Assembly (NCBI GenBank): GCA_021234535.1
Contig: CM037840.1
Location: forward strand, 25,487,020-25,551,019
Source: Stichopus chloronotus
Taxonomy: Eukaryota; Echinodermata; Holothuroidea; Aspidochirotida; Stichopodidae
Length of the DNA stretch: 64,000 nucleotides
Direction of reading: 5' to 3'
Part shown: positions 27,501-41,212 of the stretch, in pieces
Layout: every line of letters begins with the position of its first letter
Numbering within the stretch: the stretch's first letter is position 1
Notes under the pieces: model-generated
What the model saw: the letters and a program-made list of their open reading frames with translations, nothing else
Databases searched by the model: none
What the model was told of the DNA's origin: nothing
Translations under genes and position numbers: made by a program

Positions 27501-29867
27501 CATTCTTCTTCAAAGCTAGATTTATAAAAAAAAATTACGACAGAACCAACATTTACCTCCGTTCTCACTCCCTCCTTTACGCATATGTATGGCACTTTAT
27601 GTGTTAGGCAAATAAGCTCTGTTAGGATAGTGAAACACTCTTTTGGTACGATAATAATGATGTAGTTGTGTATGAAATTAGACCTATGTTATTTCTTTTT
27701 TTTTGTCATACATTATTTTTTTTGCTATCTTGCTATCTTATATAACGTTACATTATGTTATGCTGTATGCTATATGTGCTTCGATATGTTATTGGATGTG
27801 TTACGTGAATGGAGCTGTGCTGTGCATGGGCAACGTGAAAGAATGCGAACTTAGATTATGCATGCGTTAACGTACGAAAGGCTCGTGATGTAATCCTTTT
27901 CAATGTGCAATATCAATGCACACTGCATGTGTTTCATTTATATCAGGGTATTTTGCATGAACTAACAACACGAGATATAAGTACAGTGGTCTTTGTCATG
28001 GCCGTCATCTAGTGATCTTCTCCAATGCGCTGTCTATAAGTGGTGGTAAAATTTCTGTCATTTTGGTGGACGACAGTTTTACCGATACGTGTAGATTGCA
28101 CAGACGTTTCATCTTGTCTTGAAACGCCCCACCCCCTCTCCCCTATACGAGCCCACCCAAAGCTACCCACACTACAACTGTATGAAGAATGAGCCTGTCG
28201 TGTACGAGTATTAGTGACTGCTCATTCCCTCTCCCCGTATCAACCCGCAACCCAAAGTTTAAAACATTTCCGCATCTTTCCTCGGTCAGAGTAGCATACC
28301 ACAGGTCAACTTACCTTTTTTTTTCGAGCGAGGGAAGTTAAAACCTCGTTGATAAGCGTCACAGGCAGTGGCGACCCGTGAGCTTTAACATATATCGGTC
28401 ACAGTCATAATTAGCAGTAGTAAATTAATGAAGTAGTTCACCTTATTGTTTTTCACTTCACATAATCGATATGTGCTCCCTGCTAAGTGGATAATTGGGT
28501 CGACAGTCAGATACCTCCCGTGGAAGTCTGGCTGTATGGAGATAGTGTAACTGATTGTGCACCGTTAGTATAGGGCGGAAAATGTTGCGAGGGTTTATGA
28601 TCAGCAACATGCAGGAAGTGTATGCATACGGCTTGTCACGAATTGTCTAGATGGATCCTGTAGATTTAATCAGCACGTTTCCAGACGAACCATTTGTTGA
28701 TGGGTCAAATGAAGCTTTTCTTCCGAAAAATTCTTGAAGTGTCATTGGTATCTTTAACGTCAAAGTAACCAACTCAACGACAGCTCACTTATTATTGAAC
28801 TGCTAAACGGTTCCACTTACTAGTTGACTAATTATGTTCCAGTGACGACTAGAGAAAGATAAAGTTATGGTAAGACTGACCAGTTTCCAATAAACTTACA
28901 CGGCTGTGAAAAATACGGTCTGCTGCTGAAAAATACGATCTGCTGCTAAAAGAAAAATTAGCTGGTATGTGAATTTATCGTTGGATAGTGAGTAACAAAT
29001 GATTTTTAAAAAGGTATAGTATCAATTTTACGATGACTATGTTATTAAATTTTGGAAATAGTTCAAAAAATTACTTTCCTTCCACTTAAAAACTACCATC
29101 GCATCTATAAACAGCATTTTGGGTTTGAATTTAAACATCTGCTGACTAGCGGTTTTTCTTAAGCCATGTATTACTGGCAACATGTACAAGAGGGGAAAAA
29201 ACGGCAAAAGGAAAAAAAAGGCAAACTTTGAACTTTATTGGGATTAGGAACATAGGTGTATGCTTAAGTGTACATAGTTCTGGTCACATGACCGTTTTTG
29301 TTTTCTTCGTTCATGGATGTTTTACGGGATTGTTATAATTAGCTAATGTGAATGCTCTCGTTACAGTAGCTGTTTCCTGCTCAGTTCGGCAAGTCCATTT
29401 CGCCCTTGACCTGGGGTTGATTCATTCCAAGGAACAGTGGGTGTTTTAATCAGCATTGTCCGGGCTCAACTGTCAGACGAATAGTATGACCAGTAGCCAT
29501 GTACGCGAGGCCAGTTGGCTTCGTTTCAAAGTCTAATACTTGTTTCATTTCTTTACAGTCATAAAGGAAATACCCAATTTGTCAGATCAAGTAATTTGTC
29601 AAGTCGCATCTTTTCGTCGAGAGAAACTATTTCGGCAAAGGCTCTCATATTGGAAATTCACCCCTCTGTCGTAGTGCATTCGTCGGTCTGGACAACTCTC
29701 AAAACACATTGTTTACATTTCGATGACTTTAAACCTCTGGTGAAGTCTGTTGAGAGTATATCTGATGTCTTGCTGGAAGTTTGCTTCCGAGAGTGGTAAC
29801 TGACTTCTCGTCGGTCGTGTGGGTTAACCACAAGTCACTCAGTGTATACACAATTTTCTTTTCTCAG

Positions 29868-30300
29868 GTCCAGGTACTCAGGTCATCAACGTCCTCGGAG
29901 GACGACGCTACCGCGGAGTACGACATAGCCGCTCTGTTGAACGACTTGCAGGAGTCTACGGACAGGGAACGTGACCTGCAGAGCCAACTGCAATTGGTCG
30001 AGGAAGAGAGCGAAGTGCTACGGAAGAGCTTAGCGGACGTGGAACTGGAAAAGGAGACGATCGACTTCGAACTGGAGCGTTACAAAATGCGGTTCGGGAC
30101 GCTGGACGACCCGAAGAAGCCGGAGAAGGAGAAGGGGGTGACGTCAGAAAAGGAAGCCGAACTTCGACTCCAGCTCATGGTGATCGAACAGGAGGCCACG
30201 GTGATGCGGAGAAAGCTAGTAGAACAGGAAGTGAAGAATGAGGAATTAGAGGGCGCCCTTGCAAGACTTTCCGAACGTCTTCCAGATGAAGATGACGGGG
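29868..30300 (+). CDS. MTCL/SOGA-like exon 2, first coiled-coil repeat units
   Basis: A 433 bp exon (residues 24-168 of the visible product) follows the acceptor TTTTCTTTTCTCAG and ends at GACGGGG|GTAAGT, leaving in phase 1. An acidic start (SSEDDATAEYD) leads into a long coiled coil. Diagnostic pieces are QLQLVEEESEVLRKSLADVE, then FELERYKMRFGTLDD, then EAELRLQLMVIEQEATVMRR and KLVEQEVKNEELEGAL. This order of two 'LR..L..VE.E....R' helices separated by an 'ELxxYKxxFGxLD' loop is the signature I recognise from vertebrate MTCL1/SOGA proteins. The exon is clearly richer in G+C than its surroundings. A second in-frame acceptor lies 6 bp downstream (CAGGTCCAG|GTACTC). The acceptor choice is based on the first AG after the pyrimidine tract. 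Confidence 0.93.
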
Positions 30301-30912
30301 GTAAGTCCATGTTTATGGAAACTAAAGGGTAAAATCATCGTTACCAATGGAAAATTTCAGAGAAAAATATGTGGACAAACAGGCCCTTCATTCGCATCGT
30401 TTGACTGGTCTTTAATTCCCAAAGCAAGACCATGTTTCTTATCTCGCAAATTTACTAAGGTAACCCCTTCCACACATGCCCTTTTAATTGGTCCCCTCCC
30501 TTTTGTGATCTTGATATGTTAACACATGTGTACCTTGTTTCATTGCACTTTTGTGTACATAGTATACACTGTGGTGAGGAAAAAAAATGTTATATTCTGT
30601 GTATGTATGCCGTCGTTTTAGTACATAAAGCAAGCCTATTGTGGACATAGCTCAAACGATCTAAGCGAACGATTTGCACTATGAGGATCCGTACCGCATA
30701 ATGCGCTTTGTGCGATGCGATGAGCTCTCATTCCGTATTTGGAAATACGGACTACTGTAAGACAATTGTAGATCGTTGGTTGCATAAGTAGGATGAAGAA
30801 AAGGTAAAAAAAAATGGAAGACATGTCACCATGGCAATCGTACCATCATGAATTCGTAACATTGAGATTTGATTTCTTAATGGAACATGGTAATGTATGC
30901 TGCAAACATACG

Positions 30913-30951
<39 letters not shown>

Positions 30952-31892
30952 GGGGGGGGGGGGGGAGACGATCTTGTTGAGGTATACTAAACTGCCATGC
31001 GTAGCCTGGAAGCTGGTTCATCGATTATTCTGTGCGACATACTGTATCTGCCAGAGGGTAGCATTGAGTGCCACATTCTCAATAAAAGAAATGGAGGGCG
31101 GGGGGTGGTGGTGGGGGGGGGGGTGACGAGATATGTATTCTTATGATAAATCTCTCGATTGTAAAACATGACGCACAATGAAGTGAACCTTAGCAAATTT
31201 GGGTTGGGTGGGCTTTTGCAAGTTACGATATTCCCCGAAACTAAAATCTCGTATTTTTTGCCTCAAGTTAAAGAAAAAAAGATAATTGAAAAAAAATAAA
31301 TAAATAAAAAGGGAGTCTTCGCGTCTTCGACAGAAAGCAAAATGAGAACAGTCAAGAGCTTGATATCTCTTTATGGTTTACCAGCGATTGGGTATGTCAA
31401 AAGAATGATCCAAAATATTTAGTAAGTATGATAAATGCACTTTGACTTCAGTTATTTTACGCATTTGAAGAAGGGTAGTTATTATAAATTCTCGCAGGTA
31501 CATTTATTCTCTTATCCAGTTGATTTTCAGTTGATCGCTCGCTGTGTAGGGTGTGTTTGTGACGGTAGGGGCAAGGGGATTTATATCCCTTACCGCGCCA
31601 TTTCATTTGCGGAATAAAAATAAACGATAGTATGATAATAATTATTCGTACCCAAGCAAAGTTATTCATTATTACAGTTCAGGCTGTCGAAACATTTTTT
31701 CTCCTCTATTTGGGAGGAAACCCATCCTAAAACAACTCACAGAGCAAGCCAGCTTTTTTTCTGACCGACTAAAAAGGGTGACACTTTTTGTCAGTGTGAA
31801 GGAATTCCGAATCCTGGGAATATTCTGTGTTCTTACATTCTTTATTTTCACCCGCCCTTGCCGTCTGTTTTCTTGTTGTCATTTCATTTTAG
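30301..31892 (+). other. Intron between exons 2 and 3 (1.6 kb)
   Basis: Runs from GTAAGT to CATTTTAG. It contains a GA microsatellite fused to a 16 bp poly-G tract (30914-30965) and a second G-rich tract near 31113-31123. Nothing else is recognised. Confidence 0.85.
30914..30965. repeat. GA microsatellite joined to poly-G
   Basis: About 18 GA units run directly into a 16 bp G tract, within the intron between exons 2 and 3. Confidence 0.97.
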
Positions 31893-32501
31893 CGGCGAAA
31901 CTTCCAGCTCGGCAAACGCCGATCGGAGAAGAGTCAGGTATTCCCACCGCTACGGAGTCGGACATCGCACCAGACGCCGATAGCGGCACTCTGCGGCAAC
32001 AGATCGCTTCGTTGGAGCAAGAAAACGGAACTCTGCGGATGAAAATAACCGCGTTCGAAGAAGCCGAAAGTTTTCTCAGAAGCGTTGTCGGCAAAATTTC
32101 CAGAACGGTAAATGAAGGGGGCGTTACTAGGCTCTCCTCTATAGATTTTGAAAGTATTATCGATTCGTTGAAACGGAGACTGGTCGAAACCGAGTTCAGG
32201 AACCGTTGCTACGAACTTGAAATCCAGACTTTGAAGAGGCTGAATGAAGTGGCGTGCATGCCACGTGATACGCCCTCGAAACCGGCGGTGCGCCCTAAGA
32301 GCGTGGAGAGTAAAATACGGGGGCAACTGGCGTTGATGCATAACGAAGCGGACACCATGAGGAGGAAGCTGATATCGGTTGAGATGGCGAACGAGAGGTT
32401 GCAGGAGGAGATGGAGCAGAAAGGAAGAGAAAATGGCACTTCCGACGGAGAGAGACTGGGGGCGCTTCAAGATAAGATCGTCCAGTTGGAGGAGGAATTA
32501 G
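31893..32501 (+). CDS. MTCL/SOGA-like exon 3, linker and second repeat units
   Basis: A 609 bp exon follows TTTCATTTTAG and ends at GAATTAG|GTTTGT. It is entered and left in phase 1, so the split codon with exon 2 is G|CG (Ala) and that with exon 4 is G|GT (Gly). It opens with a low-complexity acidic/Pro linker, followed by the coiled coil TLRQQIASLEQENGTLRMKI, a hydrophobic stretch around SFLRSVVGKISRTV, and a second helix RGQLALMHNEADTMRRKLIS that echoes the exon 2 pattern. The last part, LQDKIVQLEEELG, runs into exon 4. The open frame continues upstream of the acceptor by chance as far as an ATG at 31778; I do not take that as the start because phase and homology favour splicing. A 178-codon open frame on the opposite strand is a shadow. 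Confidence 0.93.
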
Positions 32502-35500
32502 GTTTGTCTTGATATTTAATTTTCTTTTTTTAACCCTCGTACTTTTTTTAAAGGCAGGCTTAAATCTCCTGCCAAAAAAAAAGTCTATTGAATTTTGCAA
32601 AGCGTCCGAAATATCTGGTTTTAGCATGTACTCGAACGTGTTTTCAACTGCCTTACTCCACGTGTATTGATTCTGCCAATGTCATGTAAGTAGAAAACTC
32701 TGTACATACACGGAGATTGAGACATATCTATCTCTGTAGGCGATTTATCACTTTAGCGAAGAAAGGAAAAAATCGGAAATAGTTGATACTTTTCTTTGAA
32801 ATTGAAAAAAAAAAAAGTGGATGCGGGAAGACTAAAATTGACTGACAAACAGCAAGCTTTAGAAGGATAACGAAAACAATCACGAGACTGATTTTGCAGA
32901 AAGTAAAACAAATTCATTTTACGTTATTTATTCGACCATGACAGATTGATATATGCTTCACTTTGCAAAATCGATCGATTCAAGCCATCGTATCGATTTG
33001 ACTTTCCGTCATCGATTAAAGTTGAAAGAAACTACTCATTCGTCACGATGCGAGATGAACAAGATGGCACGTATTTTTAGGTTTTTCGACTATTCTTTCT
33101 GATTCATAGAGATTTGTGGTGAAGTGATCGACAACAAAGTCAGAAATATGTGAAAATGTTCAATCTCATTATTCTCATTAAAGTTTTTGTTTTTAGATTA
33201 GCTGGTTAAACGTATGCCGTAAAATCGGGTGTGCAATCCACGCACACGTTGGTATAATCTCTTTAATTACTCGGCAGATGCTAGCGATTACCGTTTATAG
33301 GTCTAATCAACAACCACAGCACCTGATAATTTTTTTTTTTCATGATGTTATTTTATGTTTTCCATTCATTTTATTTCCACGTCATGTCTTTCAATTCGAA
33401 TGGCAACATTGTACTTTTTTTTTTTGAACAGCTACTTCTAACACGATATTGCAGTTGATATATATTTGACCGCCTCGCAAACTTTCTGTGAAAGTAATTT
33501 TCTACCTTCCTGTGATTGCAACCTTAACGTTTTAATCTGAAAATAGAAAAATGAGCGTGCGAAAATTTGGGTGCCTTAATCTTCAGTGTCGTCTGGTCTT
33601 GTGGGAAGCGTTGTCTGAAATTTCCTATCTATTTATTTCAATCAGATGTCAGACTGATGTGATTCATCGTTCATTTGGATATATCTTGAAATTAAAATTT
33701 AGTCAATCTTTTTCCTCTTTTTTATTTCACCCATTTCATCTTTATTTAGTTCTCATTTTTTTCTTTGGTGAATTAACTCCAATGGCTAATTAATTCGCCA
33801 TTGAACTATATCTGAAATTATCTAACAATTTGTTCATATTTTAAGATGGTTATGCATCGGTTTGCTGTAGCTCTTCATTCATCTTAACTTAAAAACTACG
33901 AAGAAGAATCGCCATGACGTTACTGCTTAGTGGGTCCGTCCCACCTTCCAGTCATTGCGGAGGTGACAGCTTTATACTTAATGCGACGTAATTCGTGATA
34001 TTCGGTCGTACGTGGCTGTAATCGTTCACGACAAATCGAAATGCAAAAAAGAAAACGAAGGAACGGTGTCTCTCCTTTTTATCTTGCCATGTGGAAGGGA
34101 CACGGTGCCTTCAACACCACTTATTCACCAATCCACCCTTTTGTGTCAGTGACGCGAGAGAGCGTGGTGTCGCTGAAAGCAAATTTGTGGCGGAAAATCA
34201 TATAGTTTATCAAACCATAGTTGTCTGCGCCCCCAAGATGGATAATTCCGCTGTTTATTTTTAGTTTTTTTTTTTTATCAGTCGTCGCGTTTCAATGAAT
34301 AATTAAACATTGCCGAATAAAACCTTCATTCTTTTAACACATGAAACTATTCATACCACTGCACTCACAAACATCGATTATTCGTTTTACATAACGCTTT
34401 TGCCGTAAACCATGTCAAGTCCGGATTCGTTGAGAATCAGTCTCGCTTGTAAAATTGTGTACAGAACTTCCATAGAGATGATCCAATATTGCGTCAGTTG
34501 TACGATGCAAATACGATACCCATTGTTGCAGTGATATATATCGGGTCACTGCACGCTCGTACGTTCCGCAATGCAATGGTCGCTGACTCATTGCCGTGTG
34601 GTAATATGTGGTAACCCACCATCGTGGGTATACTAACCCACGGTCGTGACGATAGTGCCGAATCAAGTAAAGCATGTGGCCACCGATCCACCTATCAGAT
34701 GCAGATGAACCAGTAAGTTGTTGTATAAGTAATACCTATCGTACAATGGACGCCTGGCGGTCGAACTTTATAGAGAGACTCACAAAGCGCAGTGACCTCG
34801 GTGAAGATGCTCTGTAGGATCATCTGGTCGTTGGGTTGTAATTCAATTCGAACAGAGGGATTACCAGAAAGTATACATATGAATAAAATAATATTATATA
34901 AATACACCGGAAGGGATCACAAAGATCTTTGGCGTGAGTTTTGTATTTAGATTAATAGTTAAATAACGCCATAGTAAAAATTATATCGCCCAGCTCTGTG
35001 ATTTTGCAACGTGGGTTTGGTCTTCAAGCAGACGACAGTGTAACTTATTCTCTCACATACGTAAGATACAGTTGTCTAACTCAAAATCACACCTGTAGCT
35101 GCAAGCGACATGAAAATTTTTAGAATTGCGCCGTAATGGGTATCACACGGCATGACGTCAGAACACCGGGGAGGGGGGGGGGGTGTTAAACGACAGCTGA
35201 TTTTATCAGAAGAAAAAAACAACCTTTGTATAAACACCGACACCATAAGCACCAAAAATGTGGCATTGCTATAAGTTTTCCAAGAAAGTTTGCTGTCATT
35301 GGCGTCCAGGGATAGGCTATAACAGAGATTTTCTGAAGTCTCTCTGGCTCATGTTGTTACTACAATAAGTCGCAAATAGAACTTTTGGAGAAGTAGGTAA
35401 TCAGTGGTAACTGTCGCGATTGCACGTACGTATCTAAGGAGCGCGTGTATTTTTGTTCAGCGCAACTCAAGTGAAGTGTCGCGATTGTATGACGTCACTT

Positions 35501-36369
35501 TCACATTTACACCTATGCCACACGTGAGATGTTTTTAAGTCGGCCCTGGAACGAAAATTCCGGGTACGTTTGTACAATGACTACGAAATCAAATTAGTTA
35601 TTTTGATGACACACTGATACCCAAAGAGAGAAAGGCCTCAACTTCAAGCGTGGTGGGGGGGGGGGGCACAAAATCCATTCCCTGGTACCAGAATATATGG
35701 ACAGCATTTAACTAAACAAAATGACTGTTCCGCTGCTTTGTCAAGTAATGAAAAAGTTTACTCTATCGTCAGTTTACAGAATAAGTATTTCGCTGGGAAA
35801 TTAAACTCGCGTCGGATGAGGGATACATAATTATGACGTTCCGCGATGATTTTAAGGACCTCTTCCGTGAAATTTTATGACCTATCGTGCAGAGGTCTGT
35901 TCATAGAGCGTTCAACCGCAGTTCATTGTATTCGCCGGAGGTTTTTTTTTTTTCTTATTTCATATGACATAAGATCGTTATCAGAAAGAGTCCCTCCTTT
36001 CGCCGAAATGTTTACCAACTTCTTTTTTCACTTTGAAGGTTCCTTCGCAGTATGCTTTGTCGTATTTTATTTTTTAAATTTTTTGTAATGTTATAAATCT
36101 GTGTTTTTTCCACAGCTATTTATACGCTTAATAGTATACGTCGAAATTAATGTAGTACTTTTTTCTGTCTTGATAGTATAAAAAAGTATATGTGACAAGT
36201 TTTTTCACTCATCTTTCTGCCACAAATTTCATTTAAATTTTGAGATCAGTAGGCCTATGTCTTTTCGCCAACTCGAACCCCGCAAAGTATTGTGGGATGC
36301 ATTGAAGATGAACAAACCTCTCGAGCCATACATAGCGTGCTAATTTACGCACTTGTTTTGACAGATTGT

Positions 36370-36585
36370 GACGTAATGTTTTCGTAGACTAAAAAGGGCG
36401 GTTTTCAAGACACAGAACCTTTAATGCCAACCGTCTGCTTATTTGCAGTTGGTCTGAAAATGAGAAGTTGGTTATCATCTCAAATAATCTCATTTCGGGA
36501 GCATGTTGTAGGTACGGCAGTGTGTTTGTTCATCTTCGGATGAAGAGGATGTGCACATGCGCATTCGAGATTGCTAAAAGACTCC
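36370..36585 (+). repeat. Dispersed repeat family B, copy 2
   Basis: Contains TTTTCAAGACACAGAACCTT, AGTTGGTCTGAAAATGAGAA, TGTTGTAGGTACG, GTTTGTTCATCTTCGGATGA and CACATGCGCATTCGAGATTG in the same order as copies 1 and 3. Confidence 0.85.
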
Positions 36586-38129
36586 TTCGTCATCATGGTT
36601 CCCCTCACATTGAAATCATGTTTAGTAATCTTTGAAATCATTTCGTCCTTCCTTGTTACAAATTTATGAGCTGCCATCTTGTCGTTTATACTTCCTGTGT
36701 TCCTTATCTATTTCTTCTTTTATTTTCTCTTCATTGCATCTCTTTCTAATTAATTAAAGCAACCTCATGCGCCTCGTTTTGTATGTAAGCAAAAAAGCAG
36801 GTGTAGACAACATGTTGTGCTCCAGTTGCGCTTTAAGAGTTAAGACCTCGAAGTTTGCAAAAGTCACGAAGTTCAGTCTACCTACTTTCGTATATTCGTT
36901 GCCTTAATTTTACATTCGTTCTGGACCGGGTTTTAAGGGGGACAAAACGGGAGGTTTGGTTGGAAAATTGGTCACTCTGGGAAATCACGAATGTTTGCGT
37001 TTTGTGTTTATTACTCTGAAAGAAAAGATACCGAGTTGTCCGTCGCTGGCTTTATGTGTGCAAAACAGTGGGGTCCCTGCTATTATGTATTTCCTCGCAT
37101 CTGTCAATCCCATGTTTCAGTTGGAATTCCAGAAAATATGAACTCAATTAGAACAACAAAAATGTCCCATATCGACTGCTTTTCCAACATGTGTATTTGA
37201 CCGTAAGAAATTTCAGTCTTATGACAAACTTTTTGAAATGTCTGAATTCGTGACAATTCCCACACACTGCAAGAGCTAACGTTTTTGCTGCTATGACGTC
37301 ATAGAATCTCACTGGGGGATTGTTGGTTATGTTTCACTTTCTTAAAATGAGTTCTCATTTGTCGAAATAATCGGCTTTTACATCTTATCTACAATTGCTG
37401 TCTTCTCATATTTATTCGCATCTCTATAACTGTCTTCTCTATCTTTGCTTTCTTTTGTATCAACAACGTTGCTGTTTTCACCTCATTGCTCCTGAACCTT
37501 AGCTTCTTTTTTTCTCTCTCTTTTCCTTGTCTTTCCCGCCTTTTTAACCCGTCGTCTCTTTGTCTATATAGCACAAACATGCACATTTGCTCATACCTCT
37601 CTGATTCTGAGTATTCGTAAGAGAAATAGAGAAGTAGAGGCGAGGGGATGGGGGGGGGGGGGGGTCGGTTGTCGAGAGAGTTTGATGTGATATCTTTGAA
37701 ACAACTTAAGATCCCAGGATACAGCATACTTTTAACACCTTCAGTTCCTTTCCGAATACTTCCATTGCTAAGATGTCAAACATTCTTTTGATTCATCGCT
37801 TCCAACATTTTGTGTTAAAAAATAGCTAAAAAAATCACTATCTTTGCGATCAGAGGCGAGTGTAATGTGGAGCAGCAGATATGAACCACGTATCTGCAAC
37901 ATGTGAATATGCGTGCCCTTGCAACTGCATACTACTTTTCGTGTGGGTTCGAAGATCATTCAAATTATTCTTGCTTTGCATGGGTGATAGTTGAAGCTAC
38001 ATATAAATTAACATATAAGTCCGCGTTGGTTGCTCACAGACATCCTTGCATTGAAAGAAAATTTAACCTTGTTTTTCGTGATCTCGGAAAAAAGTGTAAT
38101 TTTTCAAAAGCCAGGAGAGGATAGTGAAA

Positions 38130-38450
38130 TTTAACGGGGAATATTGTTTTTAAATTACACCGACATGGCATACAAAAATATCGTTAATCATTATTAAATC
38201 ATTCAGTAATACCCATAAACATCAGCCATAACTTCATCTACTCAATTCATTTAGCACGAGATGATTTCTGGAAAGTGCGTCATTTGAAATTTTGGAAGTT
38301 TGTGTAACCACATTATTCTTTAAAAACAAGAAAGTTGGTTTCGATCTGTGAGAATCTTATCTCTTGGCAAAAATGTCATCCTGTTTAACCTGGAGTACTC
38401 GTTTATTCTCTGTCGATAAAATACGATTTCTACAAAAACGGCATTTTCTT
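38130..38450 (+). repeat. Dispersed repeat family D, copy 1
   Basis: Contains CACCGACATGGCATAC, ATCATTCAGTAATACCCATA, ACATCAGCCATAACTTCATC and TCGATCTGTGAGAAT, collinear with 41440-41790 and 61490-62220. Confidence 0.8.
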
Positions 38451-38984
38451 TAAGACAAACAATGTTCTAATTTAAATCCGAATTCAGGTATTAATGGAGT
38501 CCCTCGTAATGACGGAATAACAAACCCGATATCGCCCCATCTTTAAAAATGCGAAAAAAAATACTGTAAGCTTCAATCAGCTGTTTTATAGATCTAAAAT
38601 AAATACGGATCAATTGCAATGATAATGCAAAAGTTTGGGGGCCATATATCGTTTTTGAATGGTCGAAATCGCCCCACATTCTCTATTTTTGTCAACATCT
38701 GCAAGGCCAAACAACAAATATAAGCCACGTGGCGGCCGATTTTGAACTTCTAACGTCCTAATTTCTTTAAGTGTCTCCAGTAATGTGCAGACCTTAAAAC
38801 GTATCTTAGTCAGGAATATGTCAATGTCTAACCATGTGAATGTCGAGTGAAGGGGAAAAAAATCTAGTTTAAAAAAAAGTTATCAGATACACTTTCTAAG
38901 TTTTTGAAGAAAGAAAAATTCGGAAGTGTGCGGAGTGTTCAAACCTATATAGCATGCCAGTGGACATTTTAATTGAGAATTAAT

Positions 38985-39460
38985 GTCATGACGTCATACC
39001 TTAATCAGACTGAAAGTCACCATTTTTTTAAAAGGGGTATAGTTGAAGCACATTGCAAACGAACAACAGATTAAATACTCACTTGAAGATCGAGGTCTAA
39101 TATTATTTTCTTCGTTATCAGAGAGTGTTTCGTTCTTGTGAATTTCTTTCTTAAAGTGCTCACTGTAGTATGGTGAATTAATTTGTCGTGGTGTCACACT
39201 TTGATAAGAGTCAAATTCGCTGTTACAAAAGCGATTTGATTATAAGAATAGAGAGTGTACAATTACTCGAAGTGATTACCAGTTCGAAGAATGAGTTAAT
39301 TTTCTTGTGCACACCTTTCTCAAAGTGCTCACTGTTGAAAGAGTTTATTGTCCTCATCAGGGAGTGAAATTCTTGTGTGTTTTTTTTGTCTCAAAGTGGT
39401 CACTATATTAGAGAGAGCTAACTTGACGTGACGTCACATCTTGAGTAGAATTAAAGTCAA
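38985..39460 (+). repeat. Diverged direct repeats with GACGTCA and AAAGTGCTCACT
   Basis: CTTTCTTAAAGTGCTCACTG, CTTTCTCAAAGTGCTCACTG and TGTCTCAAAGTGGTCACTAT recur about 110-170 bp apart, along with GTCA-CTTGAGTAGAATTAAA-like tails after (GTGAC)GTCA. Units are strongly diverged; no function is assigned. Confidence 0.65.
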
Positions 39461-41212
39461 AATGGTATTACCCTCGTGCAGCCTCAAAATGGAATATTCT
39501 GGTTCACGTTTGAAAATAGATGAAAAAGGAAAGTAGTTTCATTTTATCGGTTTGGTATTTTGTTGCAATCAAACTGATCGCATACATAGTGCAGTGATCT
39601 TTCTTTATGTACTATTGTTGCAGTACTTTGGGTTAGAATAATTGAAATGTCCGGCTGTGTGACCATCCAACGTTCCCTGCAACGAGGAAAGTATGTTAGA
39701 AACCCTTTCGTAACACACTCCTTACCCCGCATCCTCTGCTTCTCTGTGAGTCCTAAAGTGCTTTTCCAATTTCCATCACCCTGCAATTTCTCCGATAAAT
39801 ATGCCAGTTATCTCGATAAGTCGACATTGCCGGTTGTCCCTTATGCTGAGCCATTTACATAAAAAAAATTCCCACCATTGTTGACTAACGCGTTCATTGT
39901 TTAAGTTTTTTGTTATACGATTCTTTCGAGTTTATTTCATAAAGTACATGCTTCATCATATCAAGTCAGTTTGTAAAAGTAAAAAAAAAATGCTTCAAGT
40001 AGACACTTAAACACACTCAACACAGCGATGTTATTTACCCTAAAAAAAATCTAGCAAATATCGATTGTTTGTATTCAAATGAGAAACGAAGATTTTCATT
40101 CATAGCAACAAGATTCGTTTGTTTGATGGCATTAACAGCAAACACGAAATTGCAAATATTGTCCAGGACAACGAAGTTTTTTTACTCCTAAAGTAAATTG
40201 TTTTTTCAGACACGCATATTTCAAAACGGTTCTGCACTGTGGCTGTTACTGGTATTGTACAGTCTGTTCTAAAATAATGGTTTTGAATGTTGAATGATCA
40301 TCCTTTGTTACAGTTTCTATTTCAAACTATTGAAACCGCTAACCGTATGATTCGTTTGCCATCAACAAATGATTGGAATTGGTCGAATAACCTTTGAACT
40401 ACTTTCCTGGCTAAGGTAGTAAACTTAGAATTTTTAAGAATCGAAGAGCGGTTTGCCCGTCTGTCCTACGTGACCTAACTCTTAAAATCTCATGCTATCA
40501 CTATGTCGTTCGTCTCCATTACATATCCAAGAGCGATAAATTGTCGCAGTTCCTCTCCCCTATTAACACCCTTCCACAAACGCGCCCTCTACTGCTCATT
40601 AAATCGATCGTCTCATTACTAACCGCTTATCCCATCCCCCGTTTAAAATTTCAAAAATTTCCCAGCATGCCTTGCATGACGTCACTAATGACCGTCTCCG
40701 TAAGACAGTGTTGTGGGTTTTAATTAATACGGTTAAGGTCCCATACCTTTTGTTTTCCCCGTCGCATCCTCCTGTTCCTTCGCACCCCTGCTACGCGTCT
40801 GGCATTCCTCTTTGTTTATGGACTTGGTGGGCTGGGAAACCATATGCCGACTCGTCCCCGGTCATCGTACGTAGATGAAGCTATATCGCGTACGTCTATG
40901 TATACTAAACTAATGTATACGACATGCTGGAACAAACACTGTTACTCGCCAACAAGGACAATCTAGGTTTATTTTGGGTGACTGTGTGGAACGAAGAAGG
41001 ACATCCTGACGTTTCGTGATATTTATTTGAGAATTCGCTTCCATAGCTCTGACATTGTAGGTTGAGATATGTCATGTAAGACATATACGTTGTTGAGAGA
41101 TGGAGAGAGAGAACCGGGGGAGGGGGGGGGGGTAGTTAATTAAAGGGGTGGGAGAATGTATTTGTTTGCATTTTGGATGTGAAACATTCACTCTTAATTA
41201 AAGTAAGTCAAA

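Larger units (their letters stand above)
21931..29867 (+). other. Intron 1 of those visible (7.9 kb)
   Basis: Between GTCTGT and TTTTCTCAG. It holds the right arm of an inverted repeat pair (22605-22960), a diverged copy of a short repeat also at about 10200 (24425-24565), TG-rich sequence near 25600-25800 and no convincing exon. A candidate splice pair around 26691-26736 was rejected because it breaks the frame. Confidence 0.6.

Noticed and set aside
29515..29799. 94-codon open frame with a good acceptor at about 29558
   Set aside because: It has no donor compatible with exon 2, its composition is not coiled-coil, and exon 2 joins exon 1 in phase without it.
31934..32470. 178-codon open frame on the - strand
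   Set aside because: It lies entirely opposite exon 3 of the coiled-coil gene; Glu/Lys-rich coding often leaves the opposite strand open. No family resemblance.
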